Assembly (NCBI RefSeq): GCF_002900975.1
Contig: NZ_PJON01000001.1
Coordinates: forward strand, 434,001 to 498,000
Origin: Tabrizicola aquatica
GTDB lineage: Bacteria; Pseudomonadota; Alphaproteobacteria; Rhodobacterales; Rhodobacteraceae
DNA length: 64,000 bases
Direction: 5' to 3'
Numbering within the stretch: the first letter of the stretch is position 1; the number at the start of each line of letters is the position of its first letter. The position numbers and the translations under genes were made by a program. Below, piece after piece: positions 62,915 through 64,000 of the stretch. The notes beneath the pieces are model-generated. The model saw only the letters and a list, made by a program, of their open reading frames with translations. It was not told where the DNA came from and searched no databases.

Positions 62915-63184
62915 ATGGTCGGGCACGAGACGGAGTTGATGCTGAAGGGCTATGGCCTGACAACGGCCGAGCTTTACTATCGGATGCCGGATTATCGTAA
63001 TGTTCTCAACAGCTTCATCTGGCAGGAGTATGACCTTGCCCCGGATTATCCGAAGCTTTTTCAGTTCATCGAGTTCTGGCACGACCAGATTGAAGGCCCG
63101 TTGCATTCGGTGCGCTTTACCCATCGCAAGCTGATCGCCCCGGGCGAGTGGCGCAATGTCGTGGGGGAGTTTCGCGTGCATTGA
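62915..63184 (+). CDS. Usg family protein
   Basis: An 89-residue protein: MLKGYGLTTAELYYRMPDYR, IWQEYDLAPDYPKLFQFIEF and EGPLHSVRFTHRKLIAPGEW. This is the alphaproteobacterial Usg family, small proteins often found near tryptophan-biosynthesis genes; the function is unsettled. Start at 62915 has AAAGGAC upstream. Divergent from gyrA with a 191-base gap. Confidence 0.83.
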   Translation: MVGHETELMLKGYGLTTAELYYRMPDYRNVLNSFIWQEYDLAPDYPKLFQFIEFWHDQIEGPLHSVRFTHRKLIAPGEWRNVVGEFRVH

Positions 63185-63185
63185 G

Positions 63186-63214
63186 CGTAGGGTGGGGTTG
63201 AATCCCACCCTACG
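63186..63214. repeat. Hairpin repeat CGTAGGGTGGG/CCCACCCTACG, copy 2
   Basis: Perfect 11-base arms at 63186-63196 and 63204-63214 around a 7-base loop, one base after the Usg stop. It shares its stem with 27935-27966. It could stop Usg transcription or be a mobile-type palindromic repeat. Confidence 0.7.
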
Positions 63215-63258
63215 GCTGAACCTTGCGTCGGGCAGCGGCTTTGAGTAGGGCCGCCGGC

Positions 63259-64000
63259 ATGACGCGCCCCGCTTCCATACCGCTGCCCCTGACCAGTCTT
63301 GACGCGCTGGAGCGGGCCGGATTGACCGACCCGGCCGAGCGTGCGGTCCTGGATGCGGTGGCGGCCGAGTTCCGGGTGCGGATCTCTCCGGCGATGGCCG
63401 AGGTTGCGTCGGACGGTGTGCGGGCGCAGTTCGTGCCGGACGCGCGCGAATTGCAGGTAGTGCCGGAAGAATTGGCCGATCCGATCGGCGATGATGCGCA
63501 TCGGTCGGTGCCGGGACTGACGCATCGCTATCCCGACCGGGCGATCCTGCATGCGACGCAGACCTGCGAGGTCTATTGCCGCTTCTGTTTCCGGCGCGAG
63601 ACGGTGGGGGAGAGCGGTACCTTGGCCGAGGTCGAGTTCGACCGGGTGGTCGACTATTTGCGCCGGACGCCGGCGGTGCGCGAGGTGATCTTTACCGGGG
63701 GCGATCCCTTGGTCCTCTCGGCGCGGCGGCTGGGGGCGATGCTGGACCGGCTGGAGGCGCTGGGGACAATGGACCTGGTGCGGTTCCACACGCGGGTGCC
63801 GGTGGTGGCGCCCGAGAAGGTGAGCGGGGCCCTGGTCGCGGCTTTGGACCGGGCGCTGCCGGTCTGGCTGGTGGTGCATACCAACCATCCCGACGAGATG
63901 ACTGGGGCAGCGGCAGCGGCCTTGCGGCGTCTGAACCGGGCGGGGGTGCCGCTTTTGTCGCAGACGGTGTTGCTGCGGGGTGTGAATGCGGATGCCGACA
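63259..64000 (+). CDS. Lysine 2,3-aminomutase-family radical SAM protein (cut by window edge)
   Basis: The first 247 residues are visible. The radical SAM Cys triad is C103, C107 and C110 in CEVYCRFCFRR, with VIFTGGDPLVL as the SAM-binding glycine motif, and VRFHTRVPVVAPEKVSGALV as in KamA/EpmB. EpmB enzymes make beta-lysine for elongation factor P; free-lysine KamA is the alternative. The sequence is also like the short EpmB type, but without the end the two cannot be told apart. The gene starts 45 bases after the hairpin. Confidence 0.88.
   Translation, partial: MTRPASIPLPLTSLDALERAGLTDPAERAVLDAVAAEFRVRISPAMAEVASDGVRAQFVPDARELQVVPEELADPIGDDAHRSVPGLTHRYPDRAILHATQTCEVYCRFCFRRETVGESGTLAEVEFDRVVDYLRRTPAVREVIFTGGDPLVLSARRLGAMLDRLEALGTMDLVRFHTRVPVVAPEKVSGALVAALDRALPVWLVVHTNHPDEMTGAAAAALRRLNRAGVPLLSQTVLLRGVNADAD

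Overview
The window looks like a chromosomal segment of an alphaproteobacterium, most likely family Rhodobacteraceae (Rhodobacter/Paracoccus-like). It is very GC-rich. It carries sciP next to ctrA, infC appears to start at a non-canonical AUA codon, the ferredoxin-NADP reductase resembles the Rhodobacter FPR, a GTTC-N7-GTTC (alphaproteobacterial LexA) box is present, and a GGGATATTT-type dispersed repeat occurs four times. The gene content is mostly housekeeping. I see no phage, insertion sequence, CRISPR array, rRNA or tRNA. Genes are packed tightly, many overlap by 4 bases, and no gap between genes exceeds 300 bases.

Layout. 1-2.8 kb: start of dnaB (cut by the window edge), pyrC-pyrE, and a small LprI-like secreted protein. 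2.9-7.4 kb: a conserved hypothetical, a family 2 glycosyltransferase, and glutaryl-CoA dehydrogenase divergent from a LysR regulator. 7.4-14.2 kb: MoxR ATPase, VWA protein, XdhC/CoxI-like protein and a molybdopterin-binding protein. This set resembles a maturation kit for a molybdenum hydroxylase, but it is split by a large OmpA-type protein rich in Ala and Glu-Glu-Pro repeats. 14.3-15.6 kb: infC and a second Ala-rich membrane-anchored protein with 11-residue repeats. 15.9-20.5 kb: fpr and the assimilatory sulfate reduction operon (DUF2849-cysI-cysH-DUF934), divergent from an Lrp-type regulator. 20.7-27.9 kb: an HTH regulator, P450-EamA pair, tpiA, A-type Fe-S carrier, DUF3307-SatD pair, sufT-like gene, ssb and a lytic transglycosylase.

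28-35.2 kb: a peptide-type ABC importer (binding protein, two permeases, one fused double ATPase) with an AraC regulator upstream. 35.4-49 kb: miaA, then the envelope/translation cluster pyrH-(hypothetical)-frr-uppS-cdsA-dxr-rseP-bamA-ompH-fabZ-lpxA-lpxI-lpxB, which links UMP kinase, ribosome recycling, isoprenoid and phospholipid precursors, outer-membrane assembly and lipid A. 49-51.8 kb: a DUF2059 protein, mnmA, and the cell-cycle pair sciP-ctrA. 51.9-56.4 kb: ligA, recG and a tiny membrane protein behind an SOS box. 56.4-64 kb: a NifU/IscU-like scaffold, hisI, gluQ, trmFO, a small hypothetical, gyrA, usg, and the start of a lysine 2,3-aminomutase (cut by the edge).

The points most worth following are the SOS-boxed small membrane protein after recG, the SatD-DUF3307 pair with matching hexamer operator sites, the AUA start of infC, the dispersed repeats inside operons, and the two repeat-rich Ala/Glu proteins.
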